The notes: generated from the sequence alone by a model not told the origin. Counted from the stretch's first letter, positions 9,111-17,437 are shown. The stretch: DNA of 39,857 nt from an uncultured Caulobacterales bacterium (GCA_903851655.1 CAINOV010000188.1:1-39857); one strand, 5' to 3'. Made by a program: numbers and translations.

Positions 9111-9551
9111 CTACCAGGCGCCGACATTGGCCATGCTGCTCCAGGGTTCGGCGGGCGCCAGGGCGCCGCCCTTCTGCAGCAGTTCGATGGAAATGCCGTC
9201 CGGAGAGCGGACAAAGGCCATCCGGCCGTCCCGCGGGGGCCGGTTGATGGTCACGCCGCCGGCCTGCAGGCGGGCGCAGCTGGCGTAGATGTCATCGACC
9301 TCATAGGCCAGGTGACCGAAATTGCGTCCGCCGGCATAGTCCTCCGGGTCCCAGTTGTAGGTCAGCTCCACCATCGGCGCCTGGTCCGCCCGGGCCCGGT
9401 CCACATCCTGCGGCGCGGCGAGGAAGACCAGGGTGAACCGGCCGCCCTGGTTATCGATCCGCCGCACCTCCTCGAGGCCCAGCAGGTCGCAGTAGAAATG
9501 CTTGGCGGCTTCGAGGTCAGCCACCCGGACCATGGTGTGGAGATACTTCAT
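9111..9551 (-). CDS. gloA: Glyoxalase I (lactoylglutathione lyase), VOC superfamily
   Basis: A 146-residue single-domain VOC protein matching the E. coli GloA type. The four expected metal ligands are in place: H5 (LHTMVRV), E62 (MVELTYNW), H80 (FGHLAYEV) and E123 (SIELLQ). Members convert the hemithioacetal of methylglyoxal and glutathione to S-lactoylglutathione in the cytoplasm. The ATG at 9551 is preceded by AAGGGA, which decides it over longer in-frame starts upstream. It sits 43 bases after an ABC exporter gene and before the TRIC gene on the same strand. The extended C-terminal tail (about residues 127-146) is slightly longer than in E. coli. Confidence 0.9.
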   Translation of the reverse strand: MKYLHTMVRVADLEAAKHFYCDLLGLEEVRRIDNQGGRFTLVFLAAPQDVDRARADQAPMVELTYNWDPEDYAGGRNFGHLAYEVDDIYASCARLQAGGVTINRPPRDGRMAFVRSPDGISIELLQKGGALAPAEPWSSMANVGAW

Positions 9552-9594
9552 GGACGTCCCTTCGGGGTTGAGGAGGAGGTGATGCGCGCGGGCC

Positions 9595-11433
9595 TCATGC
9601 GTCCCGCGTCTGCTTGCGCCAGAGGGCGGCGTAGTCGCCGTCCTTCCGGAGCAGGGTCGCATGGTCGCCGCGCTCGACGATCTCGCCGCCGCGAACGACC
9701 AGGATCAGGTCGGCGTCAGCGATGGTGGACAGGCGGTGCGCCACGACCAGCATGGTGCGTCCGTCCCGGGCGCGGCGCAATGTGTCCTGGATGGCGGCCT
9801 CGGTGCGGCTGTCCAGGGCGCTGGTGGCCTCGTCCAGGATCAGCAGTCGCGGATTGGCCAGCAGGGCGCGGGCCAGGCCGACCCGCTGCCGCTCGCCGCC
9901 GGACAGCTTCAGCCCCCGTTCACCCACCTTGGTGTCGAAGCCCTCGGGCAACTGGCGGATGAACGGGCCGAGCTCCGCCGCCTCCGCGGCCGCCTCGATC
10001 TCGGCTGCAGTGCTGTCCGGGCGGGCGAAGGCGATGTTCGACCCCAGGGTGTCATTGAACAGGGCCACGTCCTGCGGCACGAGGGACACCGCGGTGCGCA
10101 GATCGGCCACCCGCAGGTCGCGCAGGTCCACGCCGTCCAGCAGCACCCGCCCGTCCTGCGGGTCGATCAGGCGCAGGGCCAGCCGGACCAGGGTAGTCTT
10201 GCCGGCCCCGGACGGGCCCACCAGGGCCACCGTCTGCCCGGGCGCAGCCTCGAAGCTGATGCCGGTCAGGCCCTCCGCCCGGGCGCCATGGCGATAGCTG
10301 ACGGCCTCGAACGTCAGGCGTCCCCCCTGCCCGCGGGACACGGGCGGCAAGGGGCGGGCGTCGGGCTTGTCGGCGATGTCCGGCTCCAGCGCCTTCAGCA
10401 CCAGCATGGACTCCATGTCGATCAGGGACTGGCGGATCTCGCGATAGGCGAAGCCCAGGATGTTCAGCGGCTGATACAGGGAGATCAGGATCAGGATCGA
10501 GGCGGTGACATCGCCTGGCCCCATGCGGCCGCTCGCGGCCTGAAACCCGGCCAGCAGCGCCATGACGCCGAGCCCCAGGCTCATCACGCCGGACTGGACG
10601 ATGTTCAGCATGGCCAGCGAGGCGTTGGCCTGTTCGGAGGCCTCCCCATAGGCGGCGAGCGCGCGGTCATAGTCCGCCGCCGCCCGGCTCTCCGCGCCGA
10701 AGGCCTTCACCGTCTCGTAATTCAGGAGGGCGTCGATGGATCGGCCGGAGGCTTCGGAATCCGCCTCGTTCAGCTTGCGCCGGTGGCCGATCCGCCAGTC
10801 CGATATGGCGAAGGTGGTGACGCCATAGATCGCCACCGTCACCACCGCGGTGGCGGCGAAACGCCAGTCATAGGCCCGGGCCAGGACTCCGGCGGCGAAG
10901 ACCAGCTCCAGCGCCGTGGGCGCCAGGTTGAACACCAGCACCCGCAACAGGAAATCCACCGACCGCGCGCCGCGGTCGACGGTGCGGGCCAGGGAGCCCG
11001 TGCGCTTGGTCTGGTGATAGTCCAGGGACAGGCGCAAGGCGTGGGCGAAGGACTCGGCCGCCGATCGCCGCTGGGCCGCCATGGCCACGGGACCGAACAC
11101 GATGTCCCGCATCTGGGGCGCGGCCGCCGACAGGAAGCGGATCAGCGCCCAGCCGATCACCAGGGCGGCGAAGCTGAGGCCGATCTGGACGGTGGGGCCC
11201 GCCCGGTGGCTGAGACGATTCACCGCCTGCCCCAGCAACAGCGGTGCGATCACGCCGGTCAGCTTGCCGGCGACGGTCAGCACCAGGGCGACCGTCAGGC
11301 GCGTCTTCAGGTGCGGGGCGCCGGACCGGGCGACAATGGCCGACAGGCTGCGCATGGACGCCCAGAAGGCGATCTGGTCCCCATCGGGGCTCAGCTTGCC
11401 CCGGGGCATGGTGCGTCTCAAGGCGCCGCTCAT
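9595..11433 (-). CDS. ABC transporter half-molecule, Atm1/ABCB7 (heavy-metal exporter) type
   Basis: A 612-residue fused permease-ATPase. Residues about 45-340 form the six-helix exporter domain; the ATPase shows Walker A G406-T413 (GPSGAGKT), signature LSGGE from 510 and Walker B LILDEA with D534-E535. Sequences such as [14 protein letters not shown] and [15 protein letters not shown] resemble the Atm1/ABCB7 group, whose bacterial members export glutathione derivatives or metal-glutathione complexes. It would act as a homodimer in the inner membrane. The ATG overlaps the stop of the upstream lipoprotein gene (ATGA, 11430-11433), and glyoxalase I, a glutathione enzyme, follows. That neighbour fits a glutathione-conjugate substrate, but the substrate is inferred. 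Confidence 0.9.
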   Translation of the reverse strand: MSGALRRTMPRGKLSPDGDQIAFWASMRSLSAIVARSGAPHLKTRLTVALVLTVAGKLTGVIAPLLLGQAVNRLSHRAGPTVQIGLSFAALVIGWALIRFLSAAAPQMRDIVFGPVAMAAQRRSAAESFAHALRLSLDYHQTKRTGSLARTVDRGARSVDFLLRVLVFNLAPTALELVFAAGVLARAYDWRFAATAVVTVAIYGVTTFAISDWRIGHRRKLNEADSEASGRSIDALLNYETVKAFGAESRAAADYDRALAAYGEASEQANASLAMLNIVQSGVMSLGLGVMALLAGFQAASGRMGPGDVTASILILISLYQPLNILGFAYREIRQSLIDMESMLVLKALEPDIADKPDARPLPPVSRGQGGRLTFEAVSYRHGARAEGLTGISFEAAPGQTVALVGPSGAGKTTLVRLALRLIDPQDGRVLLDGVDLRDLRVADLRTAVSLVPQDVALFNDTLGSNIAFARPDSTAAEIEAAAEAAELGPFIRQLPEGFDTKVGERGLKLSGGERQRVGLARALLANPRLLILDEATSALDSRTEAAIQDTLRRARDGRTMLVVAHRLSTIADADLILVVRGGEIVERGDHATLLRKDGDYAALWRKQTRDA

Positions 11434-12314
11434 TTCGCGCCGCCGTCCCGGGCCTGCTGGGCGCTGTCAAACACGACCGTGGACTGCACCGCCTGGGCGC
11501 CCGCCCGCCAGTCCAGCCGCCAGCCGTCCGCCTGTCGCCGGGCGGCGTACATGCCGTCCAGTCGACCGGTGGGCTCCACCTCGGTCTGGATCTGCGCGGC
11601 GCCGTCCACATTCTCCACCCGGATCAGTCGCTGTCCGGGCTTCAAAGGTTGCTTGATCGCCGGCGCGACGAAGCGTCCCTGATTGTCGGCCCGCACGCCG
11701 CCAGCGTCGAGCCCGTCAATGGACAGACGCACGATGGAGCCGGCGCGCGCCACCCCCGAAACGATCCCGCCCCCGCCGCCGTCATAGTCCAGCGACACGA
11801 TCACCGGTCTGGCGGACTGCAGCCCGACGGGGCGCGCGCCATAGCCGGGTCGGGCGATGATCACCGGCGTGTCAGGGGCCGGCAGCAGCACCACGGCGCC
11901 ATCCACATGAACCGATCGACCCGCCTTTTCCGCGGTCAGCGACAGCATCCGCGGCGCGGCGCCGACCGGAATGGCGAAGCTCCACTGTCCATCCCCGCCG
12001 GCGGTCATGCCCCAGCTCTGCCCTTCGGGCGCGGACAGGCGGACAATGGCGTCGGGCGTCGCGCGGCCGGACACGGTCACAAGGCCGTCCGGCGTGCGGC
12101 CGCCCGCCAGCACCAGGGGCGCCTCCACATAGTCGGCCGCCGTGGGCTCGGACCCTGCGCCGGCCTGCCCCCCCGCCGGACCGCCGGAGACGGCCCCGGC
12201 CGGGCTGCTTCCAGCGCCGCCGGACCGGTCCGCCCCGCAGGCGGCGAGGAACAGCGTCAAGCCAGCGGCTGCGGCCCTGACGATCCGTTCACACCCCCGT
12301 CGTCCTGACTGCAA
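11430..12314 (-). CDS. Putative lipoprotein with two Ig-like repeats
   Basis: A 294-residue protein that begins with a basic N terminus and hydrophobic stretch ending in a lipobox (LAAC near residue 26). A low-complexity Gly/Ala/Ser segment follows, then two related beta-rich units: one with GRATPDAIVRLSAP...GQWSF and another with GVARAGSIVRLSIDG...GRF. These resemble the bacterial Ig-like units found in cell-envelope proteins, sometimes next to LysM domains. I do not recognise a named family. Its stop overlaps the ABC exporter start, so it is probably the first gene of the 12314-8446 operon and may work at the envelope with the exporter. The first ATG is at 12314; no convincing ribosome site was seen. 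Confidence 0.75.
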   Translation of the reverse strand: MQSGRRGCERIVRAAAAGLTLFLAACGADRSGGAGSSPAGAVSGGPAGGQAGAGSEPTAADYVEAPLVLAGGRTPDGLVTVSGRATPDAIVRLSAPEGQSWGMTAGGDGQWSFAIPVGAAPRMLSLTAEKAGRSVHVDGAVVLLPAPDTPVIIARPGYGARPVGLQSARPVIVSLDYDGGGGGIVSGVARAGSIVRLSIDGLDAGGVRADNQGRFVAPAIKQPLKPGQRLIRVENVDGAAQIQTEVEPTGRLDGMYAARRQADGWRLDWRAGAQAVQSTVVFDSAQQARDGGAK

Positions 12315-12504
12315 CTTTCCGCCCCGATCCGTCCCATGGTCCCGTCCTGAGGCCAGCAGGCTTCAGGAGTCGGTAAATCATCGTCAATGCAAGCGGATAC
12401 AAGGTCCTGACGGACATTCCAGAAAAACTTTGTCCAGAAAGCGCTTGCCCCGATCGGCTCCGGCCGCGACCCTTGATCAGACACCCCTTCAACGGATTCC
12501 CCCG

Positions 12505-13131
12505 ATGCATGACCCGTCCCCGCCGCACGCCGCCCCCACGGGACAGGCCGTCCTGTCGGTCTGCCTGTTCTGCGGCTCGTCCAACGCGGCCGATCCCGAC
12601 TTTCTGGCCGGCGCCGCCGCCTTCGGTCGGCAACTGGCCGCAGAGGGCGTGCGACTGGTCTACGGGGGCGGCGGGATCGGGTTGATGGGTGCGGCGGCCA
12701 AGGGGGCGCACGGGGCGGGCGGCGACGTGTTCGGGGTCATCCCCGACTTTCTGCGCCGGCAGGAAGTCGTCTATGACGATGTGGAGACCGTGGTGGTCAG
12801 CAACATGCACGACCGCAAACGGATGATGTTCGAGGCCTCCGACGCCTTCGCGGTCTTTCCCGGCGGTGTCGGAACCCTGGAGGAGGTCATCGAGCTGATC
12901 TCGTGGCGGCGGCTGAACCTGCACGCCAAACCCATCGTGTTTGCGGATCTCAAGGGCTTCTGGCAGCCGTTCTTCCAGCTGATCGAGCACACCGTGGCCG
13001 CGCGCGTCACCCCCGACTGGGTGCCATCCACCTGGTCGGCCGTGTCGCAGGCCGACGAGGTGCTGCCGCGGATCCGCGCCATGCTGGCCGAACATTCCGC
13101 CGCGCCGGACACGGTCAAGGAACGAAGCTGA
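12505..13131 (+). CDS. LOG family protein (cytokinin riboside 5'-monophosphate phosphoribohydrolase type)
   Basis: A 208-residue Rossmann-fold protein with the family hallmarks CLFCGSS near the N terminus, GGGGIGLMGAAAKGA, and the catalytic signature PGGVGTLEE with the preceding MHDRKRMM. LOG enzymes remove ribose 5-phosphate from N6-modified AMP, and many bacterial members hydrolyse AMP-type nucleotides generally. The ATG at 12505 is chosen because the domain begins about 15 residues later; longer in-frame starts upstream would extend into the divergent promoter region. It is alone on its strand, divergent from the lipoprotein operon and convergent with dksA. Confidence 0.92.
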   Translation: MHDPSPPHAAPTGQAVLSVCLFCGSSNAADPDFLAGAAAFGRQLAAEGVRLVYGGGGIGLMGAAAKGAHGAGGDVFGVIPDFLRRQEVVYDDVETVVVSNMHDRKRMMFEASDAFAVFPGGVGTLEEVIELISWRRLNLHAKPIVFADLKGFWQPFFQLIEHTVAARVTPDWVPSTWSAVSQADEVLPRIRAMLAEHSAAPDTVKERS

Positions 13132-13139
13132 CCCGCCGG

Positions 13140-13161
13140 GGTCCGGCCGCGCGGCCAGACC
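13140..13161. terminator. Hairpin between convergent LOG and dksA genes
   Basis: GGTCCGGCCGC (13140-13150) pairs with GCGGCCAGACC (13151-13161) with one C-A mismatch, filling almost the whole gap between the two facing genes and touching the dksA stop. There is no T-run on either side, so it may be a bidirectional end-protecting or weak terminator structure and not a textbook intrinsic terminator. Confidence 0.5.
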
Positions 13162-13611
13162 TCAGTCGTCGCGATGGACGCGCTCGCGGCGCTCATGCCG
13201 CTCCTGCGCCTCGACGCTCAGCGTGGCGATGGGACGGGCCTCGAGCCGGGCGATGCCGATGGGCTCCCCCGTCTCCTCGCAGTAGCCGTAGCTGCCGTCC
13301 TCGACCCGGCGAAGGGCGGCGTCGATCTTGGAGATCAGCTTGCGCTGGCGATCCCGGGTCCGGAGCTCAAGCGCCCGGTCGGTCTCGGACGAGGCCCGGT
13401 CCGCCAGATCGGGGTGGTTTTCGGTCTCGGTCTGCAAGTGGCTCAGCGTTTCGCGGGACTCCCGGAGGATGTCCTCCTTCCAGCTGATCAACTTGATCTT
13501 GAAATATTCGAGCTGACGATCGTTCATGAACGGCTCGTCTTCCCGAGGCCGATAGTCATCACTCATCGTCATGGCCCCGGCTTTATTACCGATTGAAGCG
13601 GTCGTCACCAT
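13162..13611 (-). CDS. dksA: RNA polymerase-binding transcription factor DksA
   Basis: A 149-residue protein with the DksA coiled coil (about residues 30-110) and the C-terminal zinc-finger-like region YGYCEETGEPIGIARLEARP. DksA enters the RNA polymerase secondary channel and, with ppGpp, adjusts initiation, including at rRNA promoters. Only one of the four zinc-finger cysteines remains (C in YGYCEE), which is common in alphaproteobacterial DksA. The first ATG is at 13611; ATGs at 13572 and 13566 are alternatives, and none has a clear ribosome site. It lies 108 bases after fliX on the same strand and probably has its own promoter. Confidence 0.92.
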   Translation of the reverse strand: MVTTASIGNKAGAMTMSDDYRPREDEPFMNDRQLEYFKIKLISWKEDILRESRETLSHLQTETENHPDLADRASSETDRALELRTRDRQRKLISKIDAALRRVEDGSYGYCEETGEPIGIARLEARPIATLSVEAQERHERRERVHRDD

Positions 13612-13658
13612 CAGACGGTCCCACGCTCTGAAAACACGCCCCCATATGCGCGGAAGCG

Positions 13659-13686
13659 CTTATACCACCGAATTGCGCGGGATCAA
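13659..13686 (-). promoter_or_regulatory. Candidate sigma-70 type promoter for dksA
   Basis: On the minus strand TTGATC (13686-13681) is followed after 16 bases by TATAAG (13664-13659), about 48 bases upstream of the dksA ATG. The palindrome AAGCGCTT (13654-13661) overlaps the -10 element and could be an operator. Assigned by similarity to consensus only. Confidence 0.45.
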
Positions 13687-13719
13687 CGGAGTGCGACGCT
13701 CACAGGGCGAACCCGTCCT

Positions 13720-14151
13720 TCAGCGCGAATTCCGCGCCACTTCCTGCTTGGCTAGCTCCACTGCGGCCCGGGTCTCGATGTCGTTCAGAACGCCCTCGAG
13801 GCCGGCGTCCGACGTATCCTCCCGCGCTTCGCGCACGGCGGCGGCCAGCTGATCCAGCGCGCCCTCCGTGGGGCCGGATTCGAGGAGAGACAGTTTCACC
13901 TGTTCCAGATGGTCGAGAATCCGCCCCGCACGCTTCACCGCCCGTCGGCGACGGTCCAGCAGGTTCGGCTGCTCCTGCAGGGCCAGCAGGGCGTCCACGC
14001 TGGTCAGGGTGGACGGTCCGACGGCCCGGGCCGCCGGCGCACCGGACTGGGCCGCATCCGCGCCGCCGAGGCTGAAGCCGGACGCAGCCGGCTTGGCCCG
14101 GCCAGACGCCGGGGCGACACCAGGGGCTGGGCCGGAACCGTTGACCTTCAT
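13720..14151 (-). CDS. fliX: Flagellar assembly regulator FliX
   Basis: A 143-residue protein that starts MKVNGSG, has a low-complexity Gly/Ala/Pro N-terminal part, then the conserved FliX core: VDALLALQE, RRRRAVKRAGRILDHLEQVKLSLLES and a C-terminal ETRAAVELAKQE. In Caulobacter, FliX couples early flagellar basal-body assembly to late gene expression by controlling the sigma-54 activator FlbD. The ATG at 14151 has AGGATGG upstream. It is divergent from flgI, and a sigma-54-like element sits close upstream, so the leader would be only 12-14 bases. FliX is restricted to Caulobacterales and relatives, which supports the taxonomic call. Confidence 0.92.
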   Translation of the reverse strand: MKVNGSGPAPGVAPASGRAKPAASGFSLGGADAAQSGAPAARAVGPSTLTSVDALLALQEQPNLLDRRRRAVKRAGRILDHLEQVKLSLLESGPTEGALDQLAAAVREAREDTSDAGLEGVLNDIETRAAVELAKQEVARNSR

Positions 14152-14173
14152 CGAAACGCCATCCTGTTCATGC

Positions 14174-14189
14174 GGCAAGATTTGCGCCG
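14174..14189 (-). promoter_or_regulatory. Candidate sigma-54 promoter for fliX
   Basis: The minus strand reads CGGCGCAAATCTTGCC: GG and GC are spaced by exactly ten bases and the -12 part is a perfect TTGC. The -24 part is GGCGC in place of GGCAC. The predicted start is about 12-14 bases before the fliX ATG, a very short leader. Confidence 0.5.
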
Positions 14190-14291
14190 CCGATCTTGCC
14201 CATTCCTTAACGCCACGGAAATTCTTGCCGGGCGCCGCGCCGCGTTAACCCTACGAGCCATTGTTTTATTTGAATTTTTGAAAAATCCAAC

Positions 14292-14307
14292 TGGCACGAT
14301 TGTCGCA
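14292..14307 (+). promoter_or_regulatory. Sigma-54 promoter for flgI operon
   Basis: TGGCACGATTGTCGCA matches the sigma-54 -24/-12 consensus: a perfect TGGCACG, then GC at the right spacing (ten bases between GG and GC; TCGC replaces TTGC). Transcription would begin near 14318, about 46 bases before the flgI ATG. The placement agrees with the known sigma-54/FlbD control of middle and late flagellar genes in Caulobacter. Confidence 0.82.
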
Positions 14308-14363
14308 GGATGCCGGGCGGCGGATCTCCCCGCCCATCGAATCTGCTCACAGGCCCCTGCATC

Positions 14364-15482
14364 ATGTCATTCACCCGGTTCCGTCTCTCCGTGATGCTGA
14401 CCGCTCTCGCCTTCATCCTCGTCGAAGGGGGCGGCGTCGCGCAGGCCCGGTCGCGGATCAAGGACATTGTCAGCTTCGAGGGCGTCCGTTCCAACGAACT
14501 GGTGGGCTATGGTCTGGTGGTGGGGCTCAACGGCACCGGCGACAGCCTGCGCAACGTGCCCATGACCAAGCAGAGCCTGATGTCCATGATGGAGCGGATG
14601 GGGGTCAACACCCGGGACGCCACCATCGACACCAAGAACATCGCCGCGGTGATGGTCACCGCCAAGCTGCCCCCGTTCGCCGCCACCGGCGCCAAGATCG
14701 ACGTGACGGTCTCGTCCATGGGCGACGCCAAGAGCCTGCTGGGCGGCACCCTGGTCGTCACCTCGCTGATGGGCGCGGACAACGAGATCTACGCCGTGGC
14801 CCAGGGCACGGTGGAGACCGGCGCCGTATCCGCGTCCGGCGGGTCCGGCAGCTCCGTCACCCGCGGCGTGCCCACGGCCGGCCGCATCGCCTCCGGCGCC
14901 GAGATCGAGCGGGAGATCGACTTCAAGATGGGCAGCATGTCGAAGATGCGCCTGTCCCTGCACAACCCCGACTTCACCACGGCGCGGCGGATCGCCGACG
15001 AGATCAACCGCAACTATCCCGGCGCGGCCACGGCGGACAACCCGACCATCGTCACGGTCAGCCCCCCGGACGGCGCCAACATCATGAACTTCGTCACCGG
15101 ACTGGAGCAGCTGGAGGTCGAGCCGGACAATCCGGCCAAGGTCGTCATCAACGAGGTCGACGGGGTCGTGGTGGTCACCGGGGACGTCCGGGTGTCCAAG
15201 GTCGCCATCGACCAGGGCAATCTTTCGATCACGGTGAACGAGAAGCCGCAGGTGAGCCAACCCGCGCCGTTCAGCCAGGGCACGACCCAGGTGACACCCA
15301 GCAGCTCGATCAAGATCGACGAGGAGAAGGGCAAGCGGCTAATCGTGCTCCAGTCCGGCGTCTCGCTGGAGTCCCTGGTCAAGGGCCTGAACGCCCTGGG
15401 CGTCACGCCCCGGGACATGATCTCCATCCTGCAGAGCATCAAGGCCGCCGGCGCCCTGCAAGCCGACATCGAGGTGCTCTGA
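14364..15482 (+). CDS. flgI: Flagellar basal body P-ring protein FlgI
   Basis: A 372-residue secreted protein. The signal peptide ends at AQA before RSRIKDI, the usual mature start of P-ring subunits. The conserved N-terminal block (GYGLVVGLNGTGDSLRN, then FTKQ-like MTKQSLMSMMERMGVN) and the C-terminal LNALGVTPRDMISILQ are typical. FlgI polymerises in the periplasm around the rod as a bushing in the peptidoglycan. The ATG at 14364 is preferred over 14310 because it gives a normal signal peptide. The stop overlaps the next ATG by one base, so flgI and the next two genes form an operon driven by the sigma-54 promoter. Confidence 0.96.
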   Translation: MSFTRFRLSVMLTALAFILVEGGGVAQARSRIKDIVSFEGVRSNELVGYGLVVGLNGTGDSLRNVPMTKQSLMSMMERMGVNTRDATIDTKNIAAVMVTAKLPPFAATGAKIDVTVSSMGDAKSLLGGTLVVTSLMGADNEIYAVAQGTVETGAVSASGGSGSSVTRGVPTAGRIASGAEIEREIDFKMGSMSKMRLSLHNPDFTTARRIADEINRNYPGAATADNPTIVTVSPPDGANIMNFVTGLEQLEVEPDNPAKVVINEVDGVVVVTGDVRVSKVAIDQGNLSITVNEKPQVSQPAPFSQGTTQVTPSSSIKIDEEKGKRLIVLQSGVSLESLVKGLNALGVTPRDMISILQSIKAAGALQADIEVL

Positions 15483-15901
15483 TGAGCGACATCGCCGCCC
15501 CGGGCCTGCCCCCGACCCAGTCCCTGACAGCGGGCATCCCCACCCTGCCGGAGACCGCCACCCGGCAGAAGATCACGCAGACGGCGAAGACCTTCGAGCA
15601 GACCTTCCTGTCGCAGATGCTCGGCAGCATGTTCGAGGGGGTGAACGACAACTCCGCGTTCACCGGCGGGGCCGGGGAAAAGGCCTTCCGGTCCTTCCTG
15701 AACGACGCCATGGCCAAGGAGATGGTGGCCAAGGGCGGGATCGGTCTGGCGCGTCCGGTGGAGCTGGAAATGCTGCGACTGCAGGGGCTGTCCCCGCTGC
15801 CCACGCCGACCCCCTCCCCGACACCGACCCCGTCTGCGGCGGGAGTCGCGCCGGCCGCCGCGCGCCTGGGAACCGCAGCCTATGACAAGAGGAAAGCCTG
15901 A
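15482..15901 (+). CDS. Rod-binding protein (FlgJ N-terminal / CheL type)
   Basis: A 139-residue protein with the rod-binding domain at about residues 30-105: AKTFEQTFLSQMLGSMFEGV and AGEKAFRSFLNDAMAKEMV are diagnostic of FlgJ-type rod caps. The muramidase domain of enteric FlgJ is missing, as usual in alphaproteobacteria, where the homologue in Caulobacter is called CheL. It would help cap or assemble the rod in the periplasm. The C-terminal 35 residues are Pro/Thr/Ala-rich linker. It overlaps flgI by one base and its stop shares a base with the next start. Confidence 0.88.
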   Translation: MSDIAAPGLPPTQSLTAGIPTLPETATRQKITQTAKTFEQTFLSQMLGSMFEGVNDNSAFTGGAGEKAFRSFLNDAMAKEMVAKGGIGLARPVELEMLRLQGLSPLPTPTPSPTPTPSAAGVAPAAARLGTAAYDKRKA

Positions 15902-16341
15902 TGGCCCATCCGGACGCCGCCGCCGATGACCGCGTCGGTCAGATCATCATCCTCACCGACCGCCTGACCGAGATGATCACCCGGGAAACCCGGGCGTTCG
16001 AGGACCGCAGGCCGCAGGACGTGGCGGCGACCATCGGTGAGACCGCGCGCCTTGCTAACATCTATCGCCTGGAATCGGCCCGGTTGAAGCAGGACCCCTC
16101 CGTGCTCCAGGCCGCGTCGCCGCCCCTGCGCAAGGCCCTGACGGCGTCCACCCGCGCCTTTGACGCCGCCCTGTCCCGCCACGGCGAGGTGCTGGAAGCG
16201 GCGCGCACGATCACCGAAGGTCTGGTCCAGGCCATCGCCCGGGAGGTCGTCGCCAACCGGGCCAAGCCCGTCGGCTACACCAGCCGCGCCCGGACGACGC
16301 CGGGCGACAGCGTGGCGGTGACCCTGAACCGCCGGGCGTGA
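15901..16341 (+). CDS. flbY: FlbY-like flagellar protein
   Basis: A 146-residue, mostly helical protein with no signal peptide or membrane segment. Its helical content and place as third gene after flgI and the rod-binding gene match Caulobacter FlbY; the fold looks like the FlgN class of export chaperones, but that is inference. The start overlaps the previous stop by one base. The C-terminal tail (TPGDSVAVTLNRRA) is short and polar. The name rests mainly on gene order and size, so alternatives within the FlgN-like group remain possible. Confidence 0.7.
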   Translation: MAHPDAAADDRVGQIIILTDRLTEMITRETRAFEDRRPQDVAATIGETARLANIYRLESARLKQDPSVLQAASPPLRKALTASTRAFDAALSRHGEVLEAARTITEGLVQAIAREVVANRAKPVGYTSRARTTPGDSVAVTLNRRA

Positions 16342-16354
16342 GCGTCTGACGCCC
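16334..16354. terminator. Hairpin at the end of the flgI operon
   Basis: GGGCGT (16334-16339) and ACGCCC (16349-16354) are perfect complements with a nine-base loop and include the flbY stop codon. They lie between two convergent genes only 24 bases apart. No T-run follows, so termination is uncertain. Confidence 0.35.
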
Positions 16355-16365
16355 GTGCGCGGGGC

Positions 16366-17055
16366 TCAGGACACCATCGCCAGCGGGCCCGCGCCGGCGG
16401 CGGGCGCCGCCCGCTCCGGCCAGATGGCGGCGGAGACGTGGCCCCACAGGGCGTTCACCTCCAGCGCTGCAAGGCTTGTGGGATCGATCTCCTGGGCCAC
16501 CCGACCCTCGCGCACGGAATTCTGGTAGGCGGCCCGATAGCGCAAGCCCACCGGGGCCACGGGCAGACCCATCTCCAGCAGGGCCTCGAAGGTGTCGGAG
16601 ATGATCCGCGGCTCCTCCCCGTTGCGGCGGGAGGGCGCCTGATTGATCAGGAACATGCCCCGCTTGTTCATGTTGCCCACCAGCTCCACGGTCCGCGTGA
16701 TGGCCTTCAGGTCGAAATAGCAGGGACGCACGACGATCAGGCACAGGTCCGCCCAGCGCACCGCTTCGGCGCATTCCAGGTCCGTGGAGGGCCGCGTGTC
16801 GATGACCATCAGGTCATAGCCTTCGCGGGCGGCGCCGAGGCGCTGGGTGAAAAGGGTGCCGACCTTGGCCTCGGCCACCAGCGGGGTCGCAAGGTCGCGG
16901 ACCCGCTCCCGGTACCATTCGGAGGTGGAGCGCTGCGGATCCAGGTCCGCGACCAGGGTCTTGCGACCCGCCCGCTCGGCCTCGACCGCCAGATGCAAAG
17001 CCACCGTGGTCTTCCCGGTTCCACCTTTTCTCGACAGCACGGCCAGGGTGCGCAT
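16366..17055 (-). CDS. Orphan ParA/MinD-family ATPase
   Basis: A 229-residue P-loop ATPase. The deviant Walker A motif is KGGTGKTT with signature lysine K10 and K15; ADLDPQRS (A' motif) and LMVIDTRPS (Walker B) follow. Such proteins dimerise on ATP, bind DNA or membrane and position cargo. No parB, MinE-like or other partner gene is adjacent, and it is shorter than chromosomal ParA (about 265). It faces the end of a flagellar operon, so a role in polar placement can be considered but is not shown. The ATG at 17055 has GGAGAGACC directly upstream, which favours it over longer starts. Confidence 0.85.
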   Translation of the reverse strand: MRTLAVLSRKGGTGKTTVALHLAVEAERAGRKTLVADLDPQRSTSEWYRERVRDLATPLVAEAKVGTLFTQRLGAAREGYDLMVIDTRPSTDLECAEAVRWADLCLIVVRPCYFDLKAITRTVELVGNMNKRGMFLINQAPSRRNGEEPRIISDTFEALLEMGLPVAPVGLRYRAAYQNSVREGRVAQEIDPTSLAALEVNALWGHVSAAIWPERAAPAAGAGPLAMVS

Positions 17056-17328
17056 GGTCTCTCCGCTCAGAAGTCCGTTCGGTCTATAGCGCCGGAAACC
17101 GGACCGGCCGCCAGGGCGTGCTGTCAGGGACACCGGGAATAGACAGCCTGCGCACCGAACGCGCCTATCTAACCGAGGTGTGCCACAGACATACGCAGCG
17201 GCCAATTAACCATCTCACCCGCGTGTGATTCTAACAACGCGCCACGGGCCTCCAATGGCGATTTTTTCGCCTATGCCGCGTTATTTTATTTTCTAAATAA
17301 TTTGATAGATTGTATTTTGAACTTCAAG

Positions 17329-17358
17329 TTGACTTACAAACATTTTTTGTTCTGCTAT
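17329..17358 (+). promoter_or_regulatory. Candidate uvrA promoter
   Basis: TTGACT (17329-17334) is followed after 18 bases by TGCTAT (17353-17358). The -10 part lies inside the SOS box, so bound LexA would cover it. The start would fall near 17365, which makes the in-frame GTG at 17366 unlikely as a start codon and supports the ATG at 17438. Confidence 0.5.
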
Positions 17359-17363
17359 TGTTC
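17349..17363 (+). promoter_or_regulatory. LexA-binding SOS box (GTTC-N7-GTTC)
   Basis: GTTC (17349-17352), seven bases, GTTC (17360-17363): an exact match to the direct-repeat SOS box of alphaproteobacteria. It sits 75 bases before the uvrA ATG in an AT-rich promoter. Damage-induced cleavage of LexA would release uvrA. Confidence 0.88.
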
Positions 17364-17437
17364 CCGTGCGCTCCGGCGGGTCCGATCTTACATCCCGTCC
17401 GTCACTGTCTCACCCTCCAGAATGGGCTCCGCCGCGA

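Larger units (their letters stand above)
17056..17437. other. Divergent intergenic region between the ParA gene and uvrA
   Basis: 382 bases without a gene. The part from about 17205 to 17365 is strikingly AT-rich against its surroundings. It holds a TTAACCAT (17206-17213) resembling a CtrA half-site, a GANTC methylation site (GATTC, 17227-17231) and the uvrA promoter with its SOS box. A short frame opened by TTG at 17302 runs into uvrA in another frame and looks non-coding. Confidence 0.6.

Noticed and set aside
14244-14250. TTAACCC in the fliX-flgI interval as a CtrA site
   Set aside because: Only half of the expected TTAA-N7-TTAA pattern; not enough to call.
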